Assembly (NCBI RefSeq): GCF_010994275.1
Contig: NZ_WMCD01000014.1
Location: 1-64,000, forward strand
DNA from: Cyclobacterium jeungdonense
Lineage (GTDB): Bacteria > Bacteroidota > Bacteroidia > Cytophagales > Cyclobacteriaceae
Direction of reading: 5' to 3'
DNA: 64,000 nucleotides
The position numbers and the translations under genes were made by a program. Each line of letters begins with the position of its first letter. Positions within the stretch are counted from its first letter, which is position 1. Shown here in pieces: positions 17,586 to 26,589 of this stretch. Under the pieces are notes generated by a model, which ran no database searches, was not told where the DNA came from, and worked only from the letters and a program-made list of their open reading frames with translations.

Positions 17586-18212
17586 ATGAAAAAAGAACAA
17601 GATTACCTAAGAGATATTACCGAGATCCGTAGCCTGATGGAGCGGTCTTCCCGGTTTTATTCCCTTTCCGGATCGGCAGGCATTCTTGCAGGAAGCTATG
17701 CGTTGATCGGCGCCTTTCTGGCTTATTGGATGTTCGGTTTTAATCCCGACCAGGTAACGGATGCCGCCCTTCTTTCCGAAGGGATTTACCCCAATCTGGC
17801 AAAAACCTTGTTGATTGCGGTATTGGTTTTGGCACTGTCAGTAGGGAGTACCGTTTTTTTATCCTATCAGAAGGCCTATAAGCGAAAGGAAAAGGCATGG
17901 AGTCCTACCGCCCGGCGATTGGTGCTCCAAATGGCCCTTCCGCTGACGGCTGGTGGCATTTTGCTGCTAATAGTGCTGGGAAAAGGGATGACCGGTTTCC
18001 TTGCGCCCCTTTCCCTGATTTTTTATGGCTTGGCTATTTTCAATGCCGGGCACGCTGCCTTTGACGAATTAAAGCCGCTTGGTCTATTGCAGATCGGCCT
18101 GGGCTTATTTTGCGCCCATTTTATTCCCTATGGACTCTTGTGCTGGGCGATTGGTTTCGGCTTGTTGCATATTCTGTTTGGACTTTACATGCATGTTACC
18201 TACGAAAAGTGA
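17586..18212 (+). CDS. Multi-pass membrane protein, operon with winged-helix regulator
   Basis: A 208-residue protein of unknown function. A charged N-terminus (MKKEQDYLRDITEIRSLMERS) is followed by about six hydrophobic segments: near 27-48, 77-98, 117-135, 139-157, 163-180 and 182-203. The start is 10 bp after a clear palindromic operator. The last bases overlap the GTG of the regulator gene (GTGA), so the two are translationally coupled. The family recurs in Bacteroidota beside the same small winged-helix regulator (from recall); it may be a sensor or target of that regulator, but no activity is known. Confidence 0.7.
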   Translation: MKKEQDYLRDITEIRSLMERSSRFYSLSGSAGILAGSYALIGAFLAYWMFGFNPDQVTDAALLSEGIYPNLAKTLLIAVLVLALSVGSTVFLSYQKAYKRKEKAWSPTARRLVLQMALPLTAGGILLLIVLGKGMTGFLAPLSLIFYGLAIFNAGHAAFDELKPLGLLQIGLGLFCAHFIPYGLLCWAIGFGLLHILFGLYMHVTYEK

Positions 18213-18514
18213 AAACTTCGATCCACGGACTACATAAGGTATTTGAAAGCCGGATTCGGCTGGGCATCATGTCCGCCCTGATGGTTAATCAAAAGCTGGA
18301 TTTCAATGAATTCAAGCATTTGCTTGAACTCACGGATGGGAACCTTGCCAGTCACCTAACAGCCTTGGAAAAACACCGGTTTATTCAGGTAAAAAAGCAG
18401 TTTGTGGGCAAAAAGCCTAACACCAGCTACTCGGCTACGGATCTGGGCCGGCAAAAATTCACCCAACACTTGAACACGTTGGAAGCACTTATCAAAAAAG
18501 TCAGTCAAAAATAA
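18209..18514 (+). CDS. Small winged-helix transcriptional regulator (PF13601-like)
   Basis: A GTG start at 18209 overlapping the upstream stop gives a 101-residue protein beginning with KTSIHGLHKVFESRIRLGIM. It is a single winged-helix domain: helix 2-3 region LDFNEFKHLLELTDGNLASHLTALEKHRFIQVKK, then the wing FVGKKPNTSYSATDLGRQKF. This matches the one-domain ArsR/MarR-like regulators of PF13601. It likely binds the ACTTTG/CAAAGT palindrome over the operon promoter and represses it. No metal- or ligand-binding cysteines are visible. A longer in-frame ATG at 18110 overlaps the previous gene and is rejected. Confidence 0.8.
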   Translation: MKTSIHGLHKVFESRIRLGIMSALMVNQKLDFNEFKHLLELTDGNLASHLTALEKHRFIQVKKQFVGKKPNTSYSATDLGRQKFTQHLNTLEALIKKVSQK

Positions 18515-18542
18515 CTCATCCACATCTCACCCTCCTCCCATC

Positions 18543-19787
18543 ATGAAAGAGACCATTCGCAGACACATCAACGAACCAGGGCAGCTCGAATCCCTGTACC
18601 GATCTGACAAATCAGGTTTTCGCCAAGCTTTCCGGGACCTGTACCCCGAGCTTCAAAATATTCCCCTCGCTACTTTCTGGCAAGAACGATTGCAGCACGA
18701 AGGGGAGGGCATCGATTGGGGAAGCCGCAGGGAATGGCAGGTAGTGATCTTACTGGCACTTTTGGCCGGCATTGCTGCTAAGCTTCCAGTAATTCTGGGG
18801 GTAAGTGAGGAATTTTTCTTTCAGAGAAATGTAGGCTTTATTCTATTTACCACGCTTACCATCTATTTTTCATGGAAAAACCAGCTGCCAAAGGAAAAAG
18901 TCCTTCCGATAGCCCTGCTTACTTTAACCGGCATTGTCTTCATCAATTTCCTTCCTAAAGTTCCGGATAGTGATACGTTGGTGTTGGCTTGTCTTCATTT
19001 GCTTGTCATTTTGTGGGGTGTTTTCGGATATTCCCATGCAGGTGGGGGCCAGAAGATACGGGAAAGATGGCTTTCTTTTTTGAAATTTAATGGCGATTTA
19101 CTGGTTATGGGCGTTCCGATGGCCATTGCCGGCGGGCTTCTGACGGGCATAACCCTGGGGCTATTTTCAGTAATCGGCTTAGATATTGAAAAATTTTATA
19201 CCGAATACATACTGATTTTCGGGGTGGCCGCGCTTCCGATCATCAGTACCTACCTGATTCAAACCAACCCACAGGTGGTAGGTAAAATATCCCAGGTAAT
19301 CGCTTCCCTTTTCAGCCCGCTGGTATTGGTGATGCTGGTAATTTATCTGGTAGCTATTCTTTATTCGGGAAAAGATCCGTACAATGACCGGGATTTTTTG
19401 ATGCTGTTCAATGCCTTGTTGGTAGGTGTTCTGGCTTTGATTTTCTTTTCGATTGCGGGCTTTTCCTCCGCATCCAAAAAGAAGTTGGAAATTTGGATCC
19501 TGGCCCTTTTGGCCGGAGTAACCATTCTGGTGAATGGAGTGGCCTTGTCGGCTATCTTGTTTCGATTGGCAGAATGGGGCATCACTCCCAACCGAATAGC
19601 CGTATTGGGAGGGAATGTGTGGATACTTCTTCATTTATTGATGGTAAGTTGGAAATTGATTCGGGTTCTCCGTGAAAAAGCCGAAATGGATGAAGTAGAA
19701 AAGGTCATGGTTTCCTACCTACCGGTTTACTTTATTTGGGCAGTTCTGGTCACCTTACTCTTTCCATTTCTTTTTGGATTTGCATAG
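18543..19787 (+). CDS. DUF4153 multi-pass membrane protein
   Basis: A 414-residue integral membrane protein following the regulator by 28 bp, third gene of the operon. A soluble N-terminus (about 65 residues) precedes about ten hydrophobic helices, including VVILLALLAGIAAKLPVILG, LLVMGVPMAIAGGLLTGI, VLVMLVIYLVAILYSGKDPY and the terminal VLVTLLFPFLFGF. The central YxKDPYN and RLAEWGITPNRIAVLGGNVW segments are typical of DUF4153. The function of DUF4153 is unknown; members are inner-membrane proteins. Its constant company with the small regulator suggests a membrane stress or envelope remodelling operon, but that is inference. Confidence 0.8.
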   Translation: MKETIRRHINEPGQLESLYRSDKSGFRQAFRDLYPELQNIPLATFWQERLQHEGEGIDWGSRREWQVVILLALLAGIAAKLPVILGVSEEFFFQRNVGFILFTTLTIYFSWKNQLPKEKVLPIALLTLTGIVFINFLPKVPDSDTLVLACLHLLVILWGVFGYSHAGGGQKIRERWLSFLKFNGDLLVMGVPMAIAGGLLTGITLGLFSVIGLDIEKFYTEYILIFGVAALPIISTYLIQTNPQVVGKISQVIASLFSPLVLVMLVIYLVAILYSGKDPYNDRDFLMLFNALLVGVLALIFFSIAGFSSASKKKLEIWILALLAGVTILVNGVALSAILFRLAEWGITPNRIAVLGGNVWILLHLLMVSWKLIRVLREKAEMDEVEKVMVSYLPVYFIWAVLVTLLFPFLFGFA

Positions 19788-20219
19788 TCTCCAAATTCGG
19801 GGTCACTGGCTCCCATTGGCAATGCCCGTTAGACAACTGTGTCTGGTGATCCCGATCCTCTGAAAAATCGGGGACGGCCCAAATTACCCGTTGGTGCAAT
19901 TTTCCGGGTAACGTTATACAGGCTGTTGCCTACCCAATAGCAACCGTCAAAAAATACTTTTGCAAAAAACAGATAATATGGTGTTTTTTTTGTACTTTCA
20001 CCGAAGATCATGATTTCTGTATTTTTCCATCATAATGCCCGGTTAGTTCTTACCTCCTGTTTTCTTTTGAAAGCAGGTCGGATACTTATAGGCCACAATA
20101 AAGCCTTCATTAGCTAAGCCCTCTGCCGCCTATATCAGGGTAGAGGGTCGTATTTTTATTACGCAAATGCCTCCAAGAGGCCATGCATTCCCTAGTTTAT
20201 ATTTAAAAAATTTATTATC
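19788..20219. other. Intergenic, no gene recognised
   Basis: About 430 bp. It contains a short hairpin (CCCGATCC...AAATCGGG, around 19850-19874) that might end the upstream operon, and AT-rich leader before the Gre-like gene. No coding sequence or RNA was recognised. Confidence 0.4.
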
Positions 20220-20612
20220 ATGTTACCAATCATCAAAACAAGTGATGTAGACATCATTTTCACATTAGTCAATCATTTGAATCCTAATGAAAAGACAAAA
20301 GAAGTAAGACAGCTGGTAAGCGAAATCCAAAAGGCAAAAAAAGTTACGGATGCCGCTATGCCGCAAAAAGTTATTCAACTGAACAGCTATTTTGAAGTCA
20401 AATTTGAAAAAAATGATCAGTTGATCGCCATGACATTGGTCCTTCCGGAAAATGCGGACCTGGCTTCTTCCAAGCTGTCCCTGTTTTCGCCTCTGGGTGT
20501 TGCCCTGATAGGATATAAGGAAGGGGATCGAGTGGATTGGCCCTTGCCTGTTGGGAGAAGGATTATCCAGATCCTCAAGGTAAAAAACCCCGAAGCAGTG
20601 CCGGTGAGTTGA
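20220..20612 (+). CDS. GreA/GreB-like C-terminal domain protein (Rnk type)
   Basis: A 130-residue protein with a short helical N-terminus instead of the long Gre coiled coil. A GreA/GreB C-terminal FKBP-like domain follows: IQLNSYFEVKFEKND, MTLVLPENADLASSKLSLFSPLGVAL, and DRVDWPLPVGRRIIQILKV. This is the architecture of Rnk, the regulator of nucleoside diphosphate kinase, which binds RNA polymerase but cannot insert a full coiled coil into the secondary channel. It lacks the acidic coiled-coil tip of GreA, so transcript cleavage is not expected. A 33-bp gap separates it from a membrane receptor-like gene on the same strand. Confidence 0.8.
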   Translation: MLPIIKTSDVDIIFTLVNHLNPNEKTKEVRQLVSEIQKAKKVTDAAMPQKVIQLNSYFEVKFEKNDQLIAMTLVLPENADLASSKLSLFSPLGVALIGYKEGDRVDWPLPVGRRIIQILKVKNPEAVPVS

Positions 20613-20645
20613 AAATGAATTCGCAACATTTCTTTCCAATAGTTT

Positions 20646-21269
20646 ATGAAATGGGTTTACAGCATCCGCAACAAACGCAAGCTTTCTCTTCTGTTAATGG
20701 CAATAGTAGGGGTGGTACTTCTGAATCATTTTCAGGAAAGAAGCAATGCCGATAAAATGAGGACGGCAATGGCTGCCATTTACCAGGATCGGCTGTTGGT
20801 CGAAGGCTATATTTACGATATTTCCCTGAATCTGTTAGAGATGAGGGCAGCCCTTCAGGAAGAGAAACCTGATCAAACGAATTCTTTCCTAGCTAAGAAG
20901 ATTGAGAGGATAAACCGGCTTACCGGATTGTTTCAGGAAACCCAACTTACTACGGCGGAGGAAAAGCACCTCCGCCACCTGGTAGAAACCGTTGAAAAGA
21001 TCAGCGGCTCCCTTTCGGGAAATATTTCCGATCTTGCAATGGAAGCCAACATAACCCTCGCCATGGAAGATTTGCAAAAACTATCCAGTATCCAATTGGA
21101 AGAAGGCGAGCAGATCCTTTCGCGTACAGAAAAAATCTTCCATTCCGGAGAACGATTTGCGCAATTGGAGATGGTGGCATTAATCCTGATTTTGATTCTG
21201 GTTCAGACCTTGGTAATCTCTGCCCGGGTATTTAGTAGCAAATCCAACATTCCCTACAACCTAAACTGA
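20646..21269 (+). CDS. Four-helix-bundle (4HB_MCP-like) membrane sensor stub
   Basis: A 207-residue protein with two transmembrane helices (about 12-29 and 176-196) bracketing a periplasmic, mostly helical region of about 145 residues rich in E, L and Q. This is the ligand-binding layout of four-helix-bundle chemoreceptors. The C-terminus stops about 12 residues after TM2, so there is no HAMP, methyl-accepting or kinase domain. It is either a partner for a separate signalling protein or an accessory to cell-envelope sensing. The start ATG at 20646 directly precedes KWVYSIRNKRKL, a normal positive-inside anchor. It is likely co-transcribed with the Rnk-like gene. Confidence 0.65.
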   Translation: MKWVYSIRNKRKLSLLLMAIVGVVLLNHFQERSNADKMRTAMAAIYQDRLLVEGYIYDISLNLLEMRAALQEEKPDQTNSFLAKKIERINRLTGLFQETQLTTAEEKHLRHLVETVEKISGSLSGNISDLAMEANITLAMEDLQKLSSIQLEEGEQILSRTEKIFHSGERFAQLEMVALILILILVQTLVISARVFSSKSNIPYNLN

Positions 21270-21325
21270 TTATTGCCGGTCCCTTTTTACCTAAGCTTCT
21301 TTTAGTAGTAAAGCGGAAAAATCCA

Positions 21326-21971
21326 TTAGACCATCCAAAGGTAATCTTCTCCCTCTTTAAAGGAATGCCTGTCCAGAAAATCCTGTATCCACTTTTTACC
21401 CAGTAGGTTGCCTACCATTACCAGGATCATGGCCTTGCCTTTTAGGTTTCCAACCTTTTCCTCCAGGATTCGAACAGGAAGCTTATCTTCCCTTTCCTCC
21501 TTTTTTAAGGCGAGGTACCCGCTAATTTCCAACCCCTTTTTTCTGAAGGGGGCGAGTCGCCTTTCCACGGTTTGCCCATACCTACAAACCCAGATTTCTT
21601 TTCCTGCCGGAGCGAAAAATGGATCAGCAGTCGCTTCCCGAAATGCCCTCTTGGCATAGGCACGATGGTTTCTGGAAAGTATGCCTTCCCAATCGTTCCA
21701 CACCGGCAGGTATTCGTTTATTTTGGCAAATCGTACCCCCTTATTCATCCAGCGTAACCACAGGTCAAAATCTTCCGGTAGCTTTTTCCAGCTTCACCTA
21801 TGGGTGCGAGAGATAGGGTTTTAAAACCGGTTTGCAATCCAAATCCATCCGCTCATCCACCAATATCAGTTCCATCCCCGGCCGCAGACAAGAAACCGTA
21901 CTTTTCAGGCTTTCTTCCAAAAATGGGGTGTAATCCTTTATGGGAATAATGACAGATACCTGACAATCCAC
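21326..21971 (-). pseudogene. Family 2 glycosyltransferase with internal deletion
   Basis: Reading from a GTG at 21971, the frame encodes VSVIIPIKDYTPFLEESLKS and ILVDE, the nucleotide-binding start of a GT2 enzyme, but stops after about 55 residues (SHP, then TAG). The downstream piece contains the typical GT2 C-terminal motif DLWLRWMNKGVRFAKINEYL and continues to 21326 (KEGEDYLWMV). The DxD metal site and acceptor region between them are gone. Normal GT2 proteins have about 250-300 residues, so roughly 100 residues have been lost. The 140-residue frame from 21748 alone is not a genuine gene. It follows the YciI gene by 11 bp on the same strand. Confidence 0.75.
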
Positions 21972-21982
21972 GCGGTTTTTTC

Positions 21983-22285
21983 TTAAGATAGGTTACCTGA
22001 AGCACTGGGATTACCTATCACCACCGTCCATTTTCTGATTTCCCAGGAAAGAACCAGCCCGTTTTTTACGTAAGGATCCGCCTGCACAAAAGCTTCTGCG
22101 GCTGCTGGGGTTTCTCCACGAAAAAGCAGAATGGCCTGATCGGCTGGGTCTGCCAGCGCACCACCCATCAGTAGTTGGCCATTTTTGTGAAGATTTTCGG
22201 CCAGGTTCAGGTGCTCCTTGCGGTAGGTCCCTCTTTTTTCCAGGTAATCTGGTGAAACGGTATAAATAAGCAGGTAATAATTCAT
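21983..22285 (-). CDS. YciI-like protein
   Basis: A 100-residue YciI-family (ferredoxin-like alpha+beta) protein. Characteristic elements are the N-terminal strand YYLLIYTVS, the conserved HLNLAENLHKNGQLLMGGAL with its histidine, and ILLFRGETPAAAEAFVQADPYVKNGLV before the final strand IRKWTVV. The family is structurally known, but its enzymatic role is not settled; the conserved His-Asp pair suggests an active site. It precedes a degraded glycosyltransferase on the same strand, and the two need not be functionally linked. Confidence 0.85.
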   Translation of the reverse strand: MNYYLLIYTVSPDYLEKRGTYRKEHLNLAENLHKNGQLLMGGALADPADQAILLFRGETPAAAEAFVQADPYVKNGLVLSWEIRKWTVVIGNPSASGNLS

Positions 22286-22501
22286 GGTGATAACGTGCTA
22301 GGGTTTTTCCCAATGATACTCATTCCTGGCAAAATTTAGAAATCATTTGGTTATGAATTCCATTGTATATAGCTGCAAGGTGTTTAAGTCGCTTTAGCTC
22401 ACGTACTTAAAATAGTATCAAGTGCATTTATATTTTGATTTTTCACTATATTGATAGCGGAAGAGTGCATTTCCAATAACCCGTATTAACCAGCATCTGC
22501 C

Positions 22502-23362
22502 ATGGAAGAAAACGACGCCTCAGCTCCCGAACCAAAACCCTCTTTTCAGGAGCTGCTTCCGGATTCAGGCCATTCAGGAAATAGGCTGCAAGCCCTCACG
22601 GCCGTATTTAACGGCCTTGGGATCGGGTTGTTTTTAGGACTTCTGATGGGCCTGTCAGTATCTCCCGTGGTGAGTGGGGTGGTTGGTACCATCACTTCTC
22701 TGCTTGCCGTTTTAATTGGGCTGAATGAAAAGTTTCTGGATCCGGTCAAAAGCCTTCGAATCGGTTCCTTCGGCTTGTTTTCAGCAGTTGGGATATTACT
22801 GGGTCTATACATTCGGTCCAATGATCCCTTCGCACCCAGCCTGTCAGACAAAATGCAGGAGTATCTGGAAATTGGCTATAGCCCAGAAGAAGCCAAACTC
22901 CTGGTGACGGACTTTATCCGGGCGGATTCATCCCTGGCGGTACGTCAGGCCAATGTACTTTACAGTACGGAGGTCAGCATCACCGCCTGCGATTTTCTAG
23001 TTTATGCTGACGAAACGACGCCTCCTGCCGAGGTATTTAATACCTTCGAAACAGCGGGGGGGCTTTGGGCGAAACTGGTCCCTGCCTTTCAAAACAAATT
23101 GAGTGAGGAGCAGGCCAGAACAGTCTTACTGTCCTTGAGAGATGGATTTTGTACCGATGGTCAAGGAGGTGAGCAAAGACTGACAATTCCCGAAACTATC
23201 CTGAAGCAAAACCCGGAGCAAGATCTGGAAGGGCTGGAACGACACTTACGCTCTCTGGAAGCCCCCTGGCCGGAGATTACCAATTTATTGGAGGAACATT
23301 TCACCCCGGATATACGGACTAAAGCTTATGCTGTGCTACTTCAAGTATTTAACGATGAATAA
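22502..23362 (+). CDS. Membrane protein of unknown function, coupled to protease
   Basis: A 286-residue protein. An N-terminal cytosolic stretch (about 30 residues) is followed by three hydrophobic segments at about 32-53, 55-72 and 83-101. A long soluble domain (about 105-286) follows, mostly helical and acidic, with EIGYSPEEAKLLVTDFI, YSTEVSITACDFL and LRSLEAPWPEITNLLEEHF. I recognise no family. Its stop overlaps the start of the downstream serine protease by eight bases (ATGAATAA), so the two proteins are probably made together and may act as a membrane scaffold/protease pair. No catalytic motif is evident. Confidence 0.65.
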   Translation: MEENDASAPEPKPSFQELLPDSGHSGNRLQALTAVFNGLGIGLFLGLLMGLSVSPVVSGVVGTITSLLAVLIGLNEKFLDPVKSLRIGSFGLFSAVGILLGLYIRSNDPFAPSLSDKMQEYLEIGYSPEEAKLLVTDFIRADSSLAVRQANVLYSTEVSITACDFLVYADETTPPAEVFNTFETAGGLWAKLVPAFQNKLSEEQARTVLLSLRDGFCTDGQGGEQRLTIPETILKQNPEQDLEGLERHLRSLEAPWPEITNLLEEHFTPDIRTKAYAVLLQVFNDE

Positions 23363-24956
23363 ATTCTCAACCTTTCTTTTTTGGGTAACCCTTCTTTTGG
23401 TTAACCCTTCCTTTGCCCAGTCCTTTGACCCAGGAAAGATAAAAAATGCCCTGGTGAAGGTGGTAGTGGCCGCAGATAACCGCAGCTCGAATGCCCTGAC
23501 GGGATTCGTCTGGAAATCTCCCAATCAGGTAGTTACGTCCCTTCATGGTATGAGCCGAACGGGAGACATACGTATCCTGTATCCGGGACAGGCCTGGAGA
23601 AAAGCCCGGATCAAGAAAGTCCTGCAAAAGGCGGATTTGGTCTTATTGGAACTGTTACCCGGAGAGCCCGCACCTCCTGCAGGAATTACACCGTTGAGCA
23701 GTTTTAGTCCTGAAAAGGTCGGTTTTGGTACCAGCGTGTATGCGTTGGGTTTTAATGGAGGTGCCATCGGGAGTTCGTCCAGGCAGATGAAAAAGGGATT
23801 TGTAGATCCCGAAACCCTGGCTAATCTGATTCCCAAAAAAGACAAGGACGCCTTGTCCCGAATCGGATTTCCGGCCTTGGACCTGAACATTCTTTACCTG
23901 GAAGGTAGCTTGCTTCCTGGATTTTCGGGTGCCCCTGTATTTGATCCCCAAAGTCGACTGATCGGTATTGGAGATGGTGGATTGGAAAAGGGCGCCAGTA
24001 ACGTTAGTTGGATCATCCCAGCCTATTACCTTTCAGAATTGGAAAGTTCTACTTCCACGAGTCTCCCTCCGGGATTCGAAAACCTTGTACAACTCTTTTC
24101 TGCGGCCGCCAAAATTGAATTTACCGAAGAGGTAGTTGCTGCTGCGACTGAATTTCCGAATGAATCCGTTTCTGAGGGGGATAGTGAACGGTATGTTATG
24201 GAAAAATTGCTGGAAGGTAGTTTCGACCGTTTTGAATCCGAACCGATTGAAGCGCTCGGTTTTGAATTTTATCCCATCAAAACACGCTCCCTCAGCGAGA
24301 TGATGGACACCTCGGATGATCCGGAAAACATCCAAAAATTATCGGACGAGTTTGCACTGGATCTTAATATCCAACTCGATTACGACGCCATGTACTACGA
24401 TATCTACGAAGATATCAACAACGGTGTGGTTTTAGCTGTGCCCGAAGGGCGCACGCTGCAATACAATCCTGCGGAGGAAGCCTTTCAGGTGGTTAATACC
24501 GATGGCAATGACATGCAACTTTATTTTTATGGGGTGCAAAATGATTTTTCCGAAACGGATTTTGAAGAATTGCTGCTGGTAATGGGCGACGTTATCAACC
24601 AAAACTTCGCTTACCGCTACGGAATGAGCGGCTTTACCGTTGACGAGGAATATTCCGTTTGGGATGAGTTTGATGGAGGAAGAAAAGTGGCCTGGATATT
24701 ATCTCTTGGTAACGAATACCTAATGGGGCAAGACGGTCTCCAATACGCCTTTTATGTATACATGACCCTGCTGATGACGGAAGAAAAAACCTTTATGGCC
24801 ATCGCTACCATTCCCATTCCCGTCGAAATGCTGGCCATGGCACTGACTTATGGGTTGGACTGCAATAACCCGGGCATTTATGCCGAGTATTGCACTTATT
24901 TCAATCAGGTATTTCAGACCTTTGCTGCCGCGCATCTGACTAATTTTGCCTATTGA
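23355..24956 (+). CDS. Secreted trypsin-like serine protease with long C-terminal domain
   Basis: ATG at 23355 gives a signal peptide (NKFSTFLFWVTLLLVNPSFAQ) and a 533-residue product; an upstream in-frame ATG at 23328 overlaps the previous gene and is not used. Residues about 30-230 form a trypsin-2/HtrA-like domain with all three catalytic positions visible: His in VVTSLHGM, Asp in KADLVLLEL and Ser in LLPGFSGAPVFD (GFSGAP replaces GDSGGP). The 300-residue remainder is acidic, of unknown fold, with no PDZ domain. It is probably periplasmic or surface-located. It shares an ATGAATAA overlap with the membrane protein upstream and converges on the M28 peptidase gene. Confidence 0.8.
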   Translation: MNKFSTFLFWVTLLLVNPSFAQSFDPGKIKNALVKVVVAADNRSSNALTGFVWKSPNQVVTSLHGMSRTGDIRILYPGQAWRKARIKKVLQKADLVLLELLPGEPAPPAGITPLSSFSPEKVGFGTSVYALGFNGGAIGSSSRQMKKGFVDPETLANLIPKKDKDALSRIGFPALDLNILYLEGSLLPGFSGAPVFDPQSRLIGIGDGGLEKGASNVSWIIPAYYLSELESSTSTSLPPGFENLVQLFSAAAKIEFTEEVVAAATEFPNESVSEGDSERYVMEKLLEGSFDRFESEPIEALGFEFYPIKTRSLSEMMDTSDDPENIQKLSDEFALDLNIQLDYDAMYYDIYEDINNGVVLAVPEGRTLQYNPAEEAFQVVNTDGNDMQLYFYGVQNDFSETDFEELLLVMGDVINQNFAYRYGMSGFTVDEEYSVWDEFDGGRKVAWILSLGNEYLMGQDGLQYAFYVYMTLLMTEEKTFMAIATIPIPVEMLAMALTYGLDCNNPGIYAEYCTYFNQVFQTFAAAHLTNFAY

Positions 24957-24982
24957 AATAGGGTTGTGGTTCATTCAGACCT

Positions 24983-26365
24983 TTATCGAACTGGCCTGGG
25001 GAAAACGGGCAGGCTTTCCGCTCCATTGGCTCCCACAGACTGTACGGCAAAGAAGTAATTATCCTTGGAGTAAGGCAGCTCCATTTCCAGCTCCTCGGTA
25101 TAAAACTTTCGTTCCCACATGGAATCACTGGTCTCGCGCATCAGCACGTAATAGCCGCTGGCGGTGCCGTTTTCAGGGCTTTTCCAGCGCAGCAAGGTCG
25201 CGTTGCTCAAACTGCTGATATCTACGCCTACCTCTTGGGGCACCCCCGGGGCGGAGGCAAGGCTGGCAAGTACCGCCAGGTTCACTGAGGTATTTTTTCG
25301 CAGGTATTCGTAATCAATGTAGTCAATTAAATCTCCGTATTGCTGCCCGTCTTCCACCCGGATATCCTGGTGCTGGTGGAAATAATTTTCATTCATTTCG
25401 CACAAACGCACCGCTGTAAATCCTTCTCTGGAAAAGGGCGTGTGGTCTCCGCCTCTTAAAAAGCGGTCGTTGCGATACACCAGTTTGATCTCCAGTTGAT
25501 CCACATAGCGCTCACCCACTTCCTTAATGTACCGGGCCAGCTGCCGGGACTTGCTGTCATTTTCGGCATTCGTTGACCGCCGGAGAGAGGCCATCTGCTC
25601 GGTTTCGAAAAGAGGTACGCCCTCACTGAATACACGCAATTTGGTGTTGTCCCGTAGATCCGTACCGCTCGAAGTGCTATTTCCGATCATGTCGTTATTG
25701 ATCATGGCTACCAGGTTCCATCCTTCGTTTTTTGCTTTCCGGGCAAGGTGGGCAGCACCAATCAGCCCTTGCTCTTCTCCGGATACGGCCACAAAGATGA
25801 TCGTGGCAGGGAAAGATTGGCGGCTCATGATGCGTACCATTTCAATCAGGGCGACTACTCCGGAGCCGTCATCATTGGCGCCCGGCGCATCGGCTTCGGC
25901 ATTCATAATATCTGAAACCCGGCTGTCAATGTGCCCGCTCACCACAAAAACCCGGTCATCTTCCGGATCCGATCCTTTCAGGGTAGCCATTACATTGCCC
26001 ATCCGGATATCCCGATCTACGCGACGGCCATCCGCTTCCACTTGAAAATAATCGATCTCAGCCCTCAGCCTGCCTTCGGAAGTACTTTCAAACGAGCGAA
26101 AGCGGGAAAGGACGTATTGCCTGGCCGCTTCTATTCCACGTCCCTGCTGACCCTGGCTTAGCGTATGACGCGTGCCAAAGCTCACCAAACTTTCCAGGTA
26201 GTTTTGCAAACTGTCTTTTGAAACTTCCTTTACCATCGCCTCAAGCTCCGGTTCCCGGTGAATGGAAGTAACCTGAGCCGTTCCCGTCAACGTTGACAAA
26301 ATAATTAAGCCATGGAATAGCAGTCCAAAAGAAATGATCGGAAAGAAATGGATTCGGTTTTTCAT
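24983..26365 (-). CDS. M28 family zinc aminopeptidase, secreted
   Basis: A 460-residue secreted peptidase with a signal peptide of about 30 residues. The M28 dinuclear zinc site is complete: H145 in SGHID, bridging D165 in PGANDDGSG, E197-E198 in SGEEQGL (general base plus ligand), D225 in INNDMIGN and a later histidine in FHQHQD. A fibronectin-like C-terminal domain (SLSNATLLRWKSPENGTASG onward) covers the last 85 residues. It would release N-terminal amino acids from peptides in the periplasm or medium. It is divergent from the M48 gene, with 224 bp between the starts. Confidence 0.9.
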   Translation of the reverse strand: MKNRIHFFPIISFGLLFHGLIILSTLTGTAQVTSIHREPELEAMVKEVSKDSLQNYLESLVSFGTRHTLSQGQQGRGIEAARQYVLSRFRSFESTSEGRLRAEIDYFQVEADGRRVDRDIRMGNVMATLKGSDPEDDRVFVVSGHIDSRVSDIMNAEADAPGANDDGSGVVALIEMVRIMSRQSFPATIIFVAVSGEEQGLIGAAHLARKAKNEGWNLVAMINNDMIGNSTSSGTDLRDNTKLRVFSEGVPLFETEQMASLRRSTNAENDSKSRQLARYIKEVGERYVDQLEIKLVYRNDRFLRGGDHTPFSREGFTAVRLCEMNENYFHQHQDIRVEDGQQYGDLIDYIDYEYLRKNTSVNLAVLASLASAPGVPQEVGVDISSLSNATLLRWKSPENGTASGYYVLMRETSDSMWERKFYTEELEMELPYSKDNYFFAVQSVGANGAESLPVFPRPVR

Positions 26366-26589
26366 ATTACTAAAGTAACCAGGGAAAAATGATTATAGCA
26401 GCTAATCCGGGAAAATTTCCTTGGAAAAAGGTTTTCAGTTGCGGCCCCTTTATAATTTCTATACTTACTTTTGCTACCCAAACGAAACCCACAACCATTC
26501 TTAAAACAAAATAATGGAAAAGCGCTACTTTTCTAGCACAAGTTTTGATATCAAATAAGCCAGTTCTATACCCTATAAAGTAAACTACC

